Source: Xiphydria camelus
Taxonomy: Eukaryota; Arthropoda; Insecta; Hymenoptera; Xiphydriidae
Assembly (NCBI GenBank): GCA_963678675.1
Contig: OY783195.1
Coordinates: forward strand, 12,746,505-12,810,504
DNA: 64,000 bases
Reading direction: 5' to 3'
Below are positions 10,401 to 21,696 of the stretch, one piece after another. Below the pieces are notes generated by a model that ran no database searches, had not been told where the DNA came from, and saw nothing but the letters and a program-made list of their open reading frames with translations. The position numbers were made by a program, and so were the translations under genes. Every line of letters begins with the position of its first letter. The stretch's first letter is position 1.

Positions 10401-11302
10401 CGGAATTTATGCTGCGAATATATTCGAAGCCGAGAATGTCTGGTGACTGCCTCCTCGTGACCCCCGCTGGTAACGGCCACCGGACCATTGAGCTTTTTGA
10501 AGCCGGTTGAACGGTCACTGCCCTTTGAGGGCCGGCTTCTCCCGTCCCATAACCCATCACGGGCGAAAACGGGAAAATTTTCTATGCCAACAGTTTACTG
10601 TGTTCTCTTTGCCGGTGTTTAGAGCGGGAAAGTAGATGTAAAATTATTCTAAACACCTCCGGTATAGATAAATTCTTGGTACGGGCGAGATGGTTGTACC
10701 TGCGGGTCAACCCACTCTTCTCAGGTTAGACACTCACATGGGGACGGGAGTCAGTCTTTTTACTCTAGTCTTGCGTGGTGTAAAGACACACATTCAGAGT
10801 CTTACCGGAGCTCTCGCGCCAGCTAGACATAGTGCCAGTGCAGGAAAGTGCAACTCTACTGACGACGCGGCCGTATTGCGGCCGCGTCCCGAGCCACCTG
10901 CGACCACGCCATCAAGGACCTTCTCCTCCGCCACTCGCAGCCATCTTCCTCTTGAGGAAGCAGAAGCTTCGCAGCCGGTAGGCAGACGCCTCCACCAAAC
11001 AAGCCCTTATTCAAGCTATTATCGTTCAACTCGGTTCGCCGTATCGCAGTCAAACCGACGCACTTCACAACCGGCGGTTTGAGGCAGGCAATTTACCCCC
11101 GCCTCAAACCGCACCTCCTCCTCCTCCACTCACCCGCAGACCGCCAGTGGCCCCTCCTCCCCCTAGACCCCGTATCAACCCGTACAACAAATCCCAGCCC
11201 CAGCCTTTCCGCTCTAAAATAAAGGCCATCTCACCATCCCTAACTGGAACGCTAACTGTATTCTAGCGGCTGGCATACATAGAACGCTCCTTCTAACCCA
11301 AC

Positions 11303-12358
11303 CTCTCGAAGGCCTGCGTCGATGCAGCCTGCATAACAGAAACCCACCTTAAAGCCCACCAAAAATTGTACATTCCTAACTTCACTACCTACAGGCTTGA
11401 CCGTCCGAACTCTAGCCACAGAGGTGTAGCAACAATCGTTCGTAACACCATTTACCACTGAGCCATCTGCTCATTAGCCCCTTCGCTCGAGTCGTGCGGG
11501 ATCCTAATCACCCATAACAGTAACCCGTTAAAAATCGTATCCTGTTATTCTCCCCCGTCAATTAATAACCTTTCTGAAACATCAGCCCTCTCCTCGACCG
11601 TAGCATACTTACAATCCCGGCAGGGGATCTCAATGCCAAGCATGACTCTTGGGGCTGCCGCACGAAGAATCCAAAAGACAGAATGCTCCTCAATCTCTTA
11701 CAAACTCACAATTCCTCAGTTGACGCTCCAGCAGATTGCATCCACTTCCCATCAGACCTCAATAAAAAACCCGATATACTTGATATTTTCCTCTCCAAAA
11801 ACCTTATAATAAACAAAGATCCCTGAACCATCCCTGCTCTAAACTCCGATCATAACCCAGTCCTCCTAGAAATACCGGGCATCCTATCTATTGTAATTCC
11901 GCCAAAGATGAGAATCGACTGGCTAGCACTCCGTTTCCATCTCGAAACGTCATTTAAACGCACTAACATCCTATCCACCTCAGACGTTAACACCGCCGTA
12001 GACTTGCTTTCTCACGAAATCCAACCGAAAATAAAACTCGCAACTATCCCCCCCCCCCCCCCCCCCCGCCTTCTAAGCAATATCCGTCTCCCTCCCGAGA
12101 CTCGGGCTCTTATCTCCAAGAAAAGGAAAATACGCAGACATCTACAACGAACCGGCAACCCTGCCCTCCGCCCTCATCTAAACGCTATAAAATGTAAACT
12201 TAGTATTGCCCTCCAATCAATTCGTAATGAGAAATGTAATATATATATTGCCGAAGCCGAAACCAGTCCTAGACGCTGCTGGAAAGTAATTAAATCTCTC
12301 AGGAATAGACAACCTCACCCCCCCCCCCCCCCTGCTATGGGACGGTGCCTCCTTCTCA
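11303..12358 (+). pseudogene. LINE endonuclease (APE-type) and linker, broken
   Basis: Motifs of the apurinic-like endonuclease of non-LTR retrotransposons are readable in order. ACITETHL (about 11325) corresponds to the catalytic glutamate motif. A GDLNAKHDSWGC-like stretch (about 11610-11650) carries the D-x-N pair. LNSDHNPVLLEI (about 11840) is the terminal S-D-H motif. They lie in different frames. A 154-codon open segment (11908-12358, interrupted by a poly-C run near 12050) follows and resembles the linker between endonuclease and RT. The enzyme would nick target DNA for target-primed reverse transcription; this copy cannot make it. Confidence 0.65.
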
Positions 12359-12499
12359 TCCGACGAGGATAAGGCGAACATTCTCTCCGACTCCCTTAGA
12401 AACCAATGCTCCCCGTTTCCTACCCGCGCGGAATTTTCTAACTTTCACGCCACGGTAACGGAAACCGTCCGAAACTATAGACCAATCGACTCTTCCTTC

Positions 12500-12798
12500 G
12501 TCCACACATCTCCAAAGGAAATTGCTAAGGTCATTAGTTCCCTTAAGAAAAATAAGGCCCCAAGGCACGACTCAATCCCCAATGGGATCTTAACAATTCT
12601 ACCCCACGTTCATATAGTAGCCGTATGCAACATTATTAACGCAATGATGCGGTTACAATACTTTCCATCGACATGTAAGACAGCTACAATCATCTATCTA
12701 CCCAAGCAGGGAAAACCCTAAATCAGGCCTCAAGTTATAGACCAATTAGCCTTCTCTGTACTCTCATCAATGTAGCTGAAGGCATCATTCTTAATCGC
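12500..12798 (+). pseudogene. N-terminal part of the LINE reverse transcriptase
   Basis: This stretch translates to the RT fingers region (KNKAPRHDSIPNGIL, then IIYLPKQGK), with a frameshift near 12720. It continues across the inserted element: the codons before the left TTAA read INRL-like residues of the PISLLCTLINVAEGIILN block and the frame resumes at 13760. Removing one TTAA plus the insert joins the two sides in frame. Confidence 0.65.
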
Positions 12799-13759
12799 TT
12801 AAGGCGGTCGAGTCAGTTGAAATTTGAAAAAAAATCAATTTTTGGTTTTTTGCGTTTTCTGACTCATATATATATAATCTACATGAAAAAAAATCGATAT
12901 ACTCGAATTCATAAAAATTGAGATGTTATGGCCATTAGAGCAGAAATGATCGATTACTGAATATAAAATATCTTTCCTACATACGTGATATTACTTTTAT
13001 AGAACATCAGAATGCAAATAAGATGCACTGTGATGGGAAATATACTTATAACATTGTGTATAATATTCATATTTTTCATCTCTTTCAATAATATATTTTT
13101 TTATCTGAAAATTTTTTTTTATTGTAAAAGTTGGAAAAATTATATTATTTGACCTTAGAAACTAAAAGAGAAATGTATGGAAAGTGAATAGCAAAGATTT
13201 CAATTAAAAGTAGTAAATTCATAAGACAAACTTTAACGCTCATTTCCCAACACTTACACTTTGCTTTACTTCTCGTAGGATTCAGATTGAACCGAGGCAC
13301 CGATTTGGATGGGCTACATCTTATTCTCTTCATAAGAAGATGCTTTCTCGTTCGAGTGTAGGAATTTATGATAGAATATAATTTGTGGTAGTGGTACTCG
13401 TTTCCATATCGATTTTTTGATAAATAAAATTTTCACGAATAAATATAGTGATATCTTCGTTTGTGGAGTTACAAATTGAAATCCCTACACTCGAACGAGA
13501 AAGAATCTTCTTACGAAGAGAAAAAGTTGTAGCCCATCCAAGTCGGTGCTTCGGTTCACTCTGAATCTTACGAGACGTACAAAAATTAAAATAGCTTATA
13601 TTGACAATTGGAGCCATCGGTAGCCTTATTCTTAGTGGTAATTTTTTAAGTATTTTGGGGGAGTAGTATATAGTATTTTTTATAAAAATGTACATAATTT
13701 ATTTCCTAATAAAATCTTAATATGAAATTTTTTTTTTCAGGCTGACTCGACCCCCTTAA
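12799..13759. mobile_element. 961-bp piggyBac-like insertion in the LINE
   Basis: The ends are TTAAGGCGGTCGAGTCAG (left) and, on the other strand, TTAAGGGGGTCGAGTCAG (right). The element sits between TTAA copies in LINE coding sequence, and the LINE frame is continuous if one TTAA is kept. TTAA-specific, TIR-bounded insertion is the hallmark of piggyBac. There is no transposase; the interior is AT-rich with a long hairpin at about 13258-13580. Confidence 0.85.
13258..13582. repeat. long hairpin inside the piggyBac-like insertion
   Basis: Arms 13258-13362 and 13478-13582 are inverted copies at roughly 85-90% identity (shared TACACTCGAACGAGAAAG and GTAGCCCATCCAA), separated by about 115 bp. 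It is either a second palindromic element nested in the first or a foldback core. Confidence 0.8.
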
Positions 13760-13761
13760 AC

Positions 13762-14385
13762 AAATTCGTTACCGATTCAAACCCTTTTCCTGAATTCCAG
13801 CACGGTTTTCGCCACCATCACGGTTCTTGCCACCAACTCCTCCGCGTCTCCGAATACATCGCCGACAATCTCAATAAGAACCGACACATCTCCATGCTCC
13901 TGCTAGACGCTAAACAAGCCTTTGATAGAGTCTGGCACGACGGCTTATTGTTTAAACTAGCCCAACTAAACTCTCCACACTACCTGATTGGCTTCATCCG
14001 CTTCTTTCTTTCCAATAGAACATTCCAGGTTCGGTCAGGTAAAAGCCTCTCCACCCCGCAATCCATATCTGCGGAAGTTCCCCAAGGCTCCAAACTTTCT
14101 CCGACCTTATTTAATATATATTGTCACGACATCCCCTCGCACGATAAAATTATCACTGCCCAGTACGCCGACGACGCTACCTTTCTATACTCCTCCCAAA
14201 TTAAGAAATTCTACTCCACTGTCATGAACAAATTCCTTCCTACTCTCGTCAGTTGGTATCATAAATGGGGCTTCACCCTCAACGAAACCAAATCCGAGGC
14301 GGTTTTCTTCTCTCGACGCAACATCCCCCCAGATCCACTTTCTATATACAACCATGGAGCAATTCCGCTAAATATCTTGGTGTGA
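13762..14385 (+). pseudogene. LINE reverse transcriptase core
   Basis: An open frame of about 200 codons carries the RT palm. Motif A is LLLDAKQAFDRVWHDG (about 13897), followed by AEVPQGSKLSPTLFNIY (about 14074) and the catalytic QYADDATF (about 14161). This order and the YADD box fit Jockey/CR1-group LINEs. After 14385 the sequence continues in another frame (NSAKYLGVTFDRKLGW, about 14362-14410), then decays with stops to about 14800. The copy is dead. No RNase H domain or tail was identified. Confidence 0.8.
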
Positions 14386-15204
14386 CATTTGACAGGAAGC
14401 TAGGCTGGTCTAAACAGATTACCTCCGTCCGTAACAAAGCGATAGGCACTTACGTCTCCCTTAAACCCTTTTTTTAACAATAAAAATATTTCCCAACGAA
14501 TCAAGGTTCGTACTTTTTCAATGCCATAATTAGAAGTATTTGCACATACGCCATCCTTATATGAGGCTCAGCCTCTCCATCAAAACTCAAAAGAATTCAA
14601 CGAACCTACATGAGACTTCTCCGTGGTTCCTTAAACACCCCCTCGTATATAAAAAACTCCCAGTTACTCTTTGAAACCGATCTTCACTCTCTACGCGAAG
14701 CCGCTAGCACACATGCAGCAAACCTCCGTAAGTCCATAGAGACTCACGAAAATCCTTCCATCCAAGGATTGCGCAACTCCAGAAAATCCAAGGGTAAAAT
14801 CCCGTAGGCCGTGTACTCTCTTATCCGACTCTGTCACCTCCTAGCTTCGCTTTGGCGCACAGTGGCCCTAGCTAGTGTTAGCAAGGCCCCTACTTCGTCT
14901 TCTACTTGGTTTATAACCCTACGGGTTGGTAACCACGGGAAGGGGTTTAGTCGGTAGAAATTCGACACTACCCTACTACCATCTTAGGTGTCTTGTCGAA
15001 GATTCCCCTCAGACAGTCTTTCTCAAGACTAGTTCTCTCGCATTAAAACCTCGAGTACACCAAAGGTTCTACACCTGGACTATTTATTCGCCCCTCTCCC
15101 TCCCGGCGCACGACAGACTTTAGAAGCATTCTACTTACTCTTTATTCCGAACACTGCAAAATCTTTTTCTGACACGATCTATTCGAATTACAACGAATAA
15201 TATT

Positions 15205-15743
15205 TATAGGGTGAGGCAATGAAACGGCATGGTTTCAGTTCGGGCTGGCGGGCTTAGTTGGGGTGTCACGAGAGTGGGGGACTGGACCTTTGTCATTTAG
15301 ACAGGTGAATATGTTAGTAGCCATGGAACGTTGATCCAGTGAGCAACGCGCGTTCGTTGTAAAGGCTTATTACAAATATTCGGATTCTAACATGTTGGTA
15401 ACTTTTGGTCTACCTGGAATCGATGAATATGATCCGGATAATGAAACACTCTTCCAACAAGATGATGAAACAAGCCATACTGCCAATGTTTCAATGGATT
15501 TGCTTAGACTCGCTTTTCCTGGTCGTCTCATCAGCAGAAATGGCAATATTCCATGGCCTGCCCGTTCACCAGATTTGAAAAAGAAGGATGTCATTTATTT
15601 GACACCATCTTCAGAATATGATTATTTTTCATGTAAATTTCCACTAATGTAGACCAGATTTATACTTAAATAAAACAACTTTTTTTTAATCTCTATTTTT
15701 TGCGATCTTTTTAAATCGTGCCGTTTCACTTCCTCACCCTATA
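15205..15743. mobile_element. internally deleted Tc1/mariner-type element
   Basis: TIRs of about 25 bp (TATAGGGTGAGGCAATGAAA at left; TTTCACTTCCTCACCCTATA at right) end in TA, the Tc1/mariner target. The element is only 539 bp and holds a piece of a DDE transposase, so it is a deletion derivative. Confidence 0.8.
15392..15595 (+). pseudogene. Tc1-like transposase fragment
   Basis: The frame contains LFQQDDETSHTANVSMD, then FPGRLISRNGNIPWPARSPDL, matching the second catalytic aspartate region (FQQDGA-type) and the PPRSPDL-type block of insect Tc1-like transposases. The usual DG after QQ is DD here. After SPDL the frame diverges into non-family sequence. The N-terminal HTH and first catalytic Asp are deleted. 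Confidence 0.75.
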
Positions 15744-15757
15744 CTTATCATGGCTAT

Positions 15758-16149
15758 ATAGGGTGACTTCGACGGTTAGCCGGCCGCACCCTGTTTTCGA
15801 CCAGATTTGAAAATAAAAATATCAGCGCATTTTTTATATTTTTGACTACGCCACTGCATAAATCCACCATTCAACTACACTTATAAGAAGTGGCACCCCC
15901 TTACGGTTTAAAACTAACTTTAGGGAATGGGTGGTCGAAAATGGGGAAAAATAGCATTTTTCATCATATACGTACTTTTTAATTTTCAGAAAGATTTAGA
16001 TACATTTTTAATATTTAGGCCAATTCTATAGTTCCTGCAGATTCGATATGTATATGTTTTGGTTTAAACATCTGCGTATATGTTGGATTTGCGCATTGTT
16101 GAAAACCAAACTAATGTAATCTGGTCGAAAACCGACGAAGTCACCCCAG
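15758..16149. mobile_element. MITE
   Basis: The left end GGGTGACTTCGACGGTT, then TTTTCGACCAGATT, is mirrored by AATCTGGTCGAAAACCGACG, then AAGTCACCCC. The interior of about 390 bp is non-coding and AT-rich. It lies immediately after the preceding Tc1 remnant. Confidence 0.75.
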
Positions 16150-17383
16150 TAGTTTGTTCATACGAGATTTAGAAAAAACGATTTATCGAAAATGTGGCAC
16201 TTGCAATGTTTTTCGATTCCATTGCGCCAAGTATTGTGATTCATTCCCTTAACAACATTTTCCAAATGCTTAAAAATTTGGCTAGACAAAATCCCTTTAA
16301 AAAAGTGAAAGGTACAAAAGCACTGCATGAAAAATTAAACAGAGAAACATTTTCTCGTATAAATAAATTTACCGAAAAAAGCTCTGAAATCAGGAAATAT
16401 AGCCAAATGTGTTCTTCAATTTTTTAATTTATAAAAAGAGACTTCAGAAGTAATGTTAAATTCTCTTAAAATGAAGAAATAATTGCTCTGGATAAAAGTA
16501 ACATTTGAAAGATGATGTGCCAATTATGTATAGTTTCTGCCCTAAAAAATGTATAATATTTACGTGAAAAATTATCTAAGTAATAAGATAAATAATTCCA
16601 CCTACAAAATTATTGAAATCAGGGCATATTTCACGTACGTACGGGTACGTTCACCAATTTCTCAATCTGAAAACGAATAAGCCTCGGAGATTATGGAGAA
16701 AAAAACACGCGTATTCTCTCTCTCTCTTTCACACATAATTTCTTTTCTACATAAACTTGGTGCGCCTGTGTTTCACAAAATCTCAAATAAATAAGGGGTT
16801 CAAAACGAAACAATCCTTTTTTCATACAACGTGAACATTTGTTTGCCACCTGGTACTCCAGTACATAATGTTAATTATCTCTATTGTCGATTTATAATAG
16901 AACCTAATCAACCAAATTTAGGATCGATTTATATACCTATGTTAAAAATCAGCCTCCACTTAACGATATACGATTTTCGGTTAAGCTTCGATCGATTAAT
17001 GGAGGCGCTGACATTTAACCGAACTTACCGGACCAGTCTCGAAAGTCGACTCGTATTCAATTCAATCTCGATGGTATACAATTCTCGATAAAGCTTAAAT
17101 TGACTGATATGGTTAAATTTGATTGAAGTTGATATTACAAAAAGAAATTTGCTAAACGTTAAAATATCTTGGGCCGATTTCAATTAACTCAAGCATACAG
17201 ATTTGATAAAAACCTTATATAGATTTTCATCAGAGGTCAACATATTATACAGATATTTTAGTAGAAATTAGGATAAGTAGATTCTACCAAAGGTCACTGT
17301 TGTAGAGATAAATATTTGATTACGAATATATATGAACTTCATGTCTTATCAGAACACATACCGGGTGTATATATGTTCCAGAG

Positions 17384-17597
17384 GGTGTATATATTCATAC
17401 CCAGGCTCCAAGAGTGCGTGAAGCCTATTTCAAATTTGCCGTATACATAAATCATTTAGCGGCTTGGTTAGCCTTTCCTGTTGTCACTGCGATCATCTAT
17501 TAATTGAAGACCAAACTACACTATTGGTTCGCATATGCGGCAAACTCGAAAAAGGCTCCACCCACTCTCGGAGCCTGGGCGTGAACACCCTGTATAT
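17384..17597. mobile_element. nested MITE
   Basis: The TIR CCCAGGCTCCAAGAGTGCGT at left pairs with CCACTCTCGGAGCCTGGGCG at right, flanked outside by AGGGTGT and ACACCCT. It runs inward through GCCTATTTCAAATTTGCCG and its counterpart. About 50 bp arms, no coding region. Confidence 0.75.
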
Positions 17598-18010
17598 TAT
17601 TCATACAAAATTTCTTTTAAATACGTAGGAAAGAAATTCTCTGGTTAACTCTCTCATGTGAAGTACATATTTCTTAAAATTTGTGACGCCGTTACAGTTA
17701 CAGAAAGAGTTTGATAAATTCTTAATGATACATTGCGTTTTCATCGTGCGAGGATAAGACAAACGGATCGTATTGCATATGATGCAATAATGATAATGAT
17801 TGCGTATGATATGCAATAATGAATATGAAAGAAAGCTTGTACGACCCCCGTTGGATAATCTTATTCTAATTCTATTAGTCTTATTTAATCATTCTTTCCG
17901 TAGAAACGTTAAGTACGATGTCGTTATCGCGTAAATATACTGCCACCCTCTATACAATTTTATGTTTTCAATTTTAATAATTAATAATATATTTTATACT
18001 CTAATGCATA

Positions 18011-18455
18011 CAATAGGGAACTTGCATAAAATTTTATTTTGTATGAAACACAGCAAACATAATAGTTAAAGTTATTCAAAACACAGTACCAATAGTAAAA
18101 ACTTGATAAAAAAAACTTCTACCCCAAAAACATTACTTTAAAAGTAGCATGGCCACGTCTCCCCAGTGAAACTCCGCGTTATGGGCGGCACTAGTTACCA
18201 TGTATAGTGACGTCACTGTACATGGTAACGGTCCGCCTGCAGGCCTTCTAGTATATCTATATCTAGGATAGTGACGTCACGGCACGGCGTGCCGCTCGAC
18301 CGGCTGTTTCAAGTGGGCGGGATTTATCGCAAACTTTATTAATTTCTTACGGCTTAATTTCGCGTCAGAAAAAAAAATAAAAAAACACGTCCCACATTTT
18401 TTTACATGTTCAATCCATTTATGATGTTAAAAAAATATGTGCAAGTCCCCTATTG
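18011..18455. mobile_element. nested MITE carrying a palindromic TGACGTCA hairpin
   Basis: The ends CAATAGGGAACTTGCATAAA and (right) ATATGTGCAAGTCCCCTATT, then G, are inverted. Inside, 18185-18236 forms a near-perfect hairpin centred on TGACGTCA (18208-18215), and a second GTGACGTCAC lies at about 18271. TGACGTCA is the consensus CRE/ATF site; whether it is functional is unknown. Confidence 0.7.
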
Positions 18456-18835
18456 ACCATTCACAAAATAAACTACACTAATAGACGAAAGACTCAAGTC
18501 ATCAATTTAGTTTTGTATGAACTAATATTATTAAAAAATATTAAAATTTGTGAAATATAGACTTAATTATGAGATTGAGATCATATAATTTTCATATAGT
18601 CTATAACAATTCTATAGCTATATATAGTCTATATAAGAAAGTATTAAGACGTAAAGAATATAAATTATTGATGTAACTTAAATATTGTTTAAATATAGAA
18701 TGCTTATTCTATGCATATTCGATGTTCTCAGATATCCATGACAAATCTGTAGAATATTCATGCTGCACTAGCAAAAATGATGTGTACAGTGTAGTTAAAT
18801 TTCTCTCTATTCTATAAAATAGTTTTTTGGATCGA

Positions 18836-18862
18836 CGACCGACCGACCGACCGACCGACCCG
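18836..18862. repeat. (CGAC)n microsatellite
   Basis: About six tandem GACC units. Confidence 0.9.
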
Positions 18863-19253
18863 AAACCTCCTACCCCACCAATCGCCCACTGACGCATCGA
18901 CCCACGAATCGCCTACCGGGGCGTCCCCCCATCACACGTCGGCCGCCAATGGGATGCAGTATGCTATCGATCGTCGATCGGTGCGGTGCAAGCCAGTCGA
19001 GTAGAGGCCCGTCTATCCGTTTGGCCGGTGTTTTGTCGAATTCGAGCGACGCGAAGCGTTTTTGTAAAAAAGAAATTATGCGTAAAGAAATACGCGTGTA
19101 TTTCTCCATAATCTCTGAGGCTTATTCGCTTTCAAATTGAGAAATTGGTGAACGTACTTGGCAATATGCTCTGATTTCAATACTTTTGTAGGCAGAATTA
19201 TTTATCTTACTATTTAGATAATTTTTCGTATAAATATTGTACGTTCTTTAGGG

Positions 19254-20343
19254 TTATAGTTACAACAAATCTAGACTCGAGTCGAACTCTAATACTCTTA
19301 CCACTTATATTATACTATAATCATTGTTGCGATTTAAGACTGTTGTGCAGCGAAAAGTCCTGTGCAAAAGTATACCTCCATCCAATACGCTATTAGCGAT
19401 GAAAACCCGGCTCACGCGATTCAAACTTTTGGCACTTTACAGTCACTATCATACTCAACTACTCGTATCCTATGCCTGCGTATGTACCTACTTCGATCGC
19501 CTTGGAGATCGTAACAATGTCGCACGTCACTCAATTGTCTGCAGACTAATCAGCTGTGTAACATGCGTCTCTAAAAACGATTTCTTTTTATTTGGTAGTT
19601 CTTATAAAGCTATAAAAATGACCTTCCGATGACTAGCCTACAACTACTACGTGCGGTACTGCCGAGTTGTTCGTAACTATTATCACTGGCCTGCGATGAA
19701 AAAAATACAAGGGAAGTGACAACTGAACTTTATGTCTTTTTTGGTGTTGATTAAGAAAAAAATAATAAAAAAGTTCTATCACGTCGTTTTTTTGAAAAAT
19801 TCAAGTTTACTTTTTTACCGATATATTAGGAAGGCGTTTTCGCGCGGACGAACCAGCGACTCGAGACGATGTCGGACACGAACAACAGTTTACAAATAAT
19901 AAAATTTCACGAATTTATATATTTTTGTATTGAATACACCAGAAAATTGTTAAATTTTACACTCTGTAATTAATTTTTGTGTGGTATTTAGTAAAACAAT
20001 CCCCAAGTGCACGACTATTCCAAGCGAATGCAAAGTTGAGACTATCTACGTTGAATAAGAATGCAGGCCGAGCCTCGTTTACGAAATACTTTATCCCACT
20101 AGGAAATAAACATATCTATCGAGTTCGAAAGCGCCAGGGCACAGTATAGGTACGGGCACACTTCGAGTGGACGCGTCGTATCGCCCGAGCGATTAATCTT
20201 ATCGCGCATCGGAAATAAACATATCGTGTTTATGTGTGAAAATACGGTGCAGTGCCGCTCGAGTGGACTTCTCAAACAATCCGGGCGAGAATGTTTAATG
20301 TTTTCTCGCACGTGGAGTCGAAACATATCGAGTTCGGCAAGGC
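19254..20343. other. no gene recognised
   Basis: A 102-codon plus ORF (19324-19632) has no domain. A short duplicated motif, GGAAATAAACATATC, occurs at about 20102 and 20209, and CGAGTGGAC at about 20165 and 20260, suggesting an old local duplication. Confidence 0.45.
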
Positions 20344-20483
20344 GGGTTCTCACTAGTCAATATCATTGATCAATGTCATTGAACAACTTCATTGATCAAT
20401 GCCATTGAATCTATGCGACTGAACATAGAATTGAAAGCAAAATTCGTTCACCATTCAAGGACATTGAATATTCAGTCTAGAAA

Positions 20484-20947
20484 GTGACAGTCTTAAAGAT
20501 GGCTACAAGGAAGGAAGTTGTGCGTTCTGGAGTCCTTATTATGTGTGAATATTTGAGAAAAGTTATCAGAAACCGGAGAAAAAGAAAATCTCGTCGTTGG
20601 TGGGTGAGGCCATGGATTGCAAAACGGAGACATGAAGGTGCATCAGTGAAACTGTTAGTGGAATTGGCTAGAGATGATTCGGAGACATACAGAAACCATC
20701 TAAGAATGACTGAAGAAAAATTTGAAGAACTTCTTCAGAAAGTGTCACCATTGATACAGAAAAAAATACTTTATTGAGGGATGCTCTTCCAGCACGACTA
20801 AAATTACAAATAGTTTTAAGATATTTAGCAACAGGAGATTCTTTTCCATCTCTGAGTGCACTATGCAGGGTGCCCAAAAACAGTATTTCACAATTTCTGC
20901 CAGATGTTTGTAAAGCAATTTACAACAGCTTAGAAGACTTTATTAAG
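20484..20947 (+). pseudogene. Harbinger transposase, 5' coding exon
   Basis: The exon encodes an N-terminal basic segment (RNRRKRKSRRWWVRPW), then a helical DNA-binding-like region (MTEEKFEELLQKVSPLIQKK). After a one-base frame change near 20775 it continues with ARLKLQIVLRYLATGDSF, then VPKNSISQFLPDVC, typical of HARBI1-like proteins. It ends at a good donor (AAG|GTAAGT at 20948). The intron 20948-21696 contains the last exon of the antisense MADF gene. The frameshift makes the copy non-functional unless it is a sequence error. Confidence 0.8.
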
Positions 20948-21181
20948 GTAAGTTTGATAATTTCGTACATGTTTCTTAACGAAGAAAAAATTAAAATGAA
21001 AAAAGTTGGCCTAAAAGTAATATAAGAAAAGTATAATATTTACTCGAGAGCATTAAACTTATTTAATTAATGGTCAGTAAAGAGCTTGGGATATAATATC
21101 TTCGGTAGGCGTACATAGCTGAACTAATGGTGAATTCGGACACGAAGGTGCTGCTGTAGAGTAAATTGAATAATTACTATC

Positions 21182-21640
21182 TTATGGAGATGACGTGTAT
21201 GTAATTTGGTGTAGTCTCTCTTCGGTCATAAGAGATTGTAATTTTTCCTGACATACAAGTGCTCTTTCAAGCGGCATTTTTTTCAGTTGATATGCTACAC
21301 TTTTACAAAAAAGGTCAAATTCATCATCCTCGGTACCTTTGCACTGATTTGCTATGTTTTGCAATTTGTCCATAGCTTCCTCAATTGAGTCGTCGCCTTT
21401 TCTTTTCTTTTTTGATAAGGATTGCGGGGGAGTTGAGTGGCACACGCGTTTAGTGTTAGTTGCAGCTTTGCCTTTGGAAGTTGATGGGGTCGCAATAATA
21501 GTTTAATGACTTTCATCTTCTTGTAAGTAGGTTGGTTGGTTCGTCGGTGTTGTTCGGTGTTAGGAGTTCAGAGTCGGGGTTTAGGGTGCCGGGTTCTGAA
21601 TTGTCTTTATCTTGTTTGTGTTTGATAACCTGAAAAGTTA
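21182..21640 (-). pseudogene. MADF/BESS protein, 3' coding exon (BESS motif)
   Basis: On the minus strand a TTTTCAG acceptor near 21641 opens a frame of acidic and polar linker (VIKHKQDKDNSEPG). After a frame change and one stop near 21500 comes a basic stretch (SLSKKKRKGDD) and a BESS-type motif (EDDEFDLFCKSVAYQLKKMP, then LERALVCQEKLQSLM). BESS motifs mediate protein-protein contacts in Drosophila MADF-BESS factors. The exon lies wholly inside the intron of the plus-strand transposase. In Harbinger elements such a partner binds DNA and helps nuclear import of the transposase (family knowledge). Confidence 0.75.
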
Positions 21641-21696
21641 CATTAATTCATAATGTTACAAAACTTTGGTTTTCATGATTTATTTTTATTTTGCAG

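Larger units (their letters stand above)
10401..14815 (+). mobile_element. degenerate Jockey/CR1-type LINE
   Basis: Endonuclease and reverse transcriptase motifs appear in order on the plus strand, spread over different frames with stops, poly-C expansions and a 961-bp insertion (12799-13759). An upstream proline/arginine-rich ORF (10690-11082) sits where ORF1 or the start of ORF2 would be. The 5' and 3' limits are estimates: the 5' limit abuts another element and no poly-A or simple tail was identified. Confidence 0.75.
16540..19253. mobile_element. 2.7-kb element with about 200-bp terminal inverted repeats
   Basis: The 16540-16745 arm (CCCTAAAAAATGTATAATAT onward) matches the reverse complement of about 19060-19253 (ending ATATTGTACGTTCTTTAGGG) over about 200 bp at roughly 80-85% identity. 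Shared blocks include AAATTATCTAA, TTCACCAATTTCTCAAT and GAGATTATGGAGAAA. The interior holds no recognised transposase but at least two smaller nested inverted-repeat elements. Confidence 0.75.

Noticed and set aside
19324..19632. 102-codon plus ORF
   Set aside because: No domain and no supporting context; likely chance.
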